Origin: CAWJFJ01 sp963800065
Lineage (GTDB): Bacteria; Actinomycetota; Acidimicrobiia; Acidimicrobiales; UBA8190
Direction: 5' to 3'
Assembly (NCBI GenBank): GCA_963800065.1
Contig: CAWCZO010000010.1
Coordinates: 372,001 to 436,000, forward strand
Length of the DNA stretch: 64,000 bases
The notes beneath the pieces are model-generated. The model did not search any database, had not been told where the DNA came from, and worked only from the letters and a program-made list of their open reading frames with translations. Below are positions 63,382 through 64,000 of this stretch, piece after piece (the first letter of the stretch is position 1; each line of letters starts with the position of its first letter). The position numbers and the translations under genes were made by a program.

Positions 63382-64000
63382 ATGGCCGCCCTCCTCGAGT
63401 TCTGGGTGTTCCTCCCTCAGATGCGCCTGACCATGGAGCAGCTGGTGGAACGGGCGCAGGCCGCAGAGGCAGCGGGGTTCGGGGGCGTGGCCGGCATGGA
63501 CCACTTGGCGCCGCCTCTGGCGGAGGGCTCGCCGATGTACGACGCCATGATCACCAACGCGTGGCTGGCGGCGCGGACCGAGCGGCTCCGCGTCGGGTCG
63601 CTCGTGCTGTGCGACTCGTTCCGGCATCCGGCGGTGCTGGCGCGCGAGGCGGTGTCCCTCGACCATGCCTCGGCCGGCCGCTTCGAGCTCGGGATCGGTT
63701 GGGGATCGGTGGCCCGGGAACTGGAGACGTTCGGCGTCGGCTCGACGGAGCCACGGGTCCGGGTGGGCCGGCTCAAGGAGACGCTCGAGATCCTGCAGTC
63801 CCTGTGGGCTGGCGAGTCCCTCGACTATGAGGGCGAGTATTTCACCCTGCGCGGGGCACAGCAGCGGCCGGGGCCGCTCGACACCATCCCGATCGTCATC
63901 GGGGGGGCGGGCAAGCGGACGATGGAACTGGTCGCGGCGCATGCCGATTGGTGGAACGTCCACATCGGCATCCTCGACAAGCTCGACGAGATGCGTCCCC
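63382..64000 (+). CDS. LLM-class (luciferase-like, probably F420-dependent) oxidoreductase, 3' end outside the window
   Basis: The frame opens at ATG 63382 and stays open to the window edge (206 codons). It has QLVERAQAAEAAGFGGVAGM, TERLRVGSLVLCDSFRHPAV, DHASAGRFELGIGWGSV and IPIVIGGAGKRTMELVAAHA, the bacterial luciferase TIM-barrel pattern. Actinobacterial members of this type usually use coenzyme F420, less often FMN. It is divergent from the fucosidase gene. Substrate is unknown. Confidence 0.88.
   Translation, partial: MAALLEFWVFLPQMRLTMEQLVERAQAAEAAGFGGVAGMDHLAPPLAEGSPMYDAMITNAWLAARTERLRVGSLVLCDSFRHPAVLAREAVSLDHASAGRFELGIGWGSVARELETFGVGSTEPRVRVGRLKETLEILQSLWAGESLDYEGEYFTLRGAQQRPGPLDTIPIVIGGAGKRTMELVAAHADWWNVHIGILDKLDEMRP

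Overview
The window is very GC-rich, bacterial and gene-dense, and looks like an actinobacterium. It carries the conserved actinobacterial origin block: gyrA-gyrB-dciA-recF-dnaN-dnaA read leftward and rpmH-rnpA-yidD-yidC-jag-rsmG-parA-parB read rightward, followed by a cwlM-like gene, trxA and trxB. P450s, a putative F420-dependent luciferase-family enzyme and many CaiB/thiolase/acyl-CoA genes fit an Acidimicrobiia-type lineage; that finer placement is inference.

Region 1 (1-26 kb) is a catabolic and regulatory region: a family III CoA-transferase, an amino acid permease, an M24 peptidase with an XRE-cupin regulator, a glutamine amidotransferase, a DUF2889 protein, two thiolase-like proteins, an aldehyde dehydrogenase, an acyl-CoA synthetase, an amidohydrolase, two P450s and a ferredoxin. 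An 18-bp dyad (CCTGAC-N6-GTCAGG) precedes several of these genes and suggests a shared regulon. Embedded in it are clpP with a divergent XRE regulator plus a ClpP-like protein lacking the catalytic triad, a two-component system next to an ABC exporter, and a nucleotide cyclase.

Region 2 (26-39 kb) holds accessory metabolism and envelope genes: GH4 glycosidase, GAF-PAS-GGDEF protein, MFS exporter, beta-lactamase-fold lipoprotein, MBL hydrolase, secreted GH65 enzyme, two small secreted proteins and a flavin oxidoreductase.

Region 3 (39-59 kb) is the replication origin. tRNA-Ile, a phospholipase D-like lipoprotein, gyrase, dciA, recF, dnaN and dnaA lie left of the origin; ribosomal, membrane-insertion and partition genes lie right of it. 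DnaA-box-like sites lie on both sides of dnaA, and two parS sites sit between rsmG and parA. Gene polarity flips between dnaA and rpmH, consistent with diverging replication forks.

Region 4 (59-64 kb) begins at a suspicious join where a 5'-truncated degV remnant meets a 5'-truncated arylamine N-acetyltransferase. Small membrane proteins, a thioesterase, a GH29 fucosidase and a luciferase-family oxidoreductase cut by the window edge follow.

Many conserved genes, especially from 45 to 63 kb, are interrupted by one- or two-base frameshifts, often in G/C runs. Most of these are probably sequence errors rather than true pseudogenes, so these genes are annotated as spanning CDSs.
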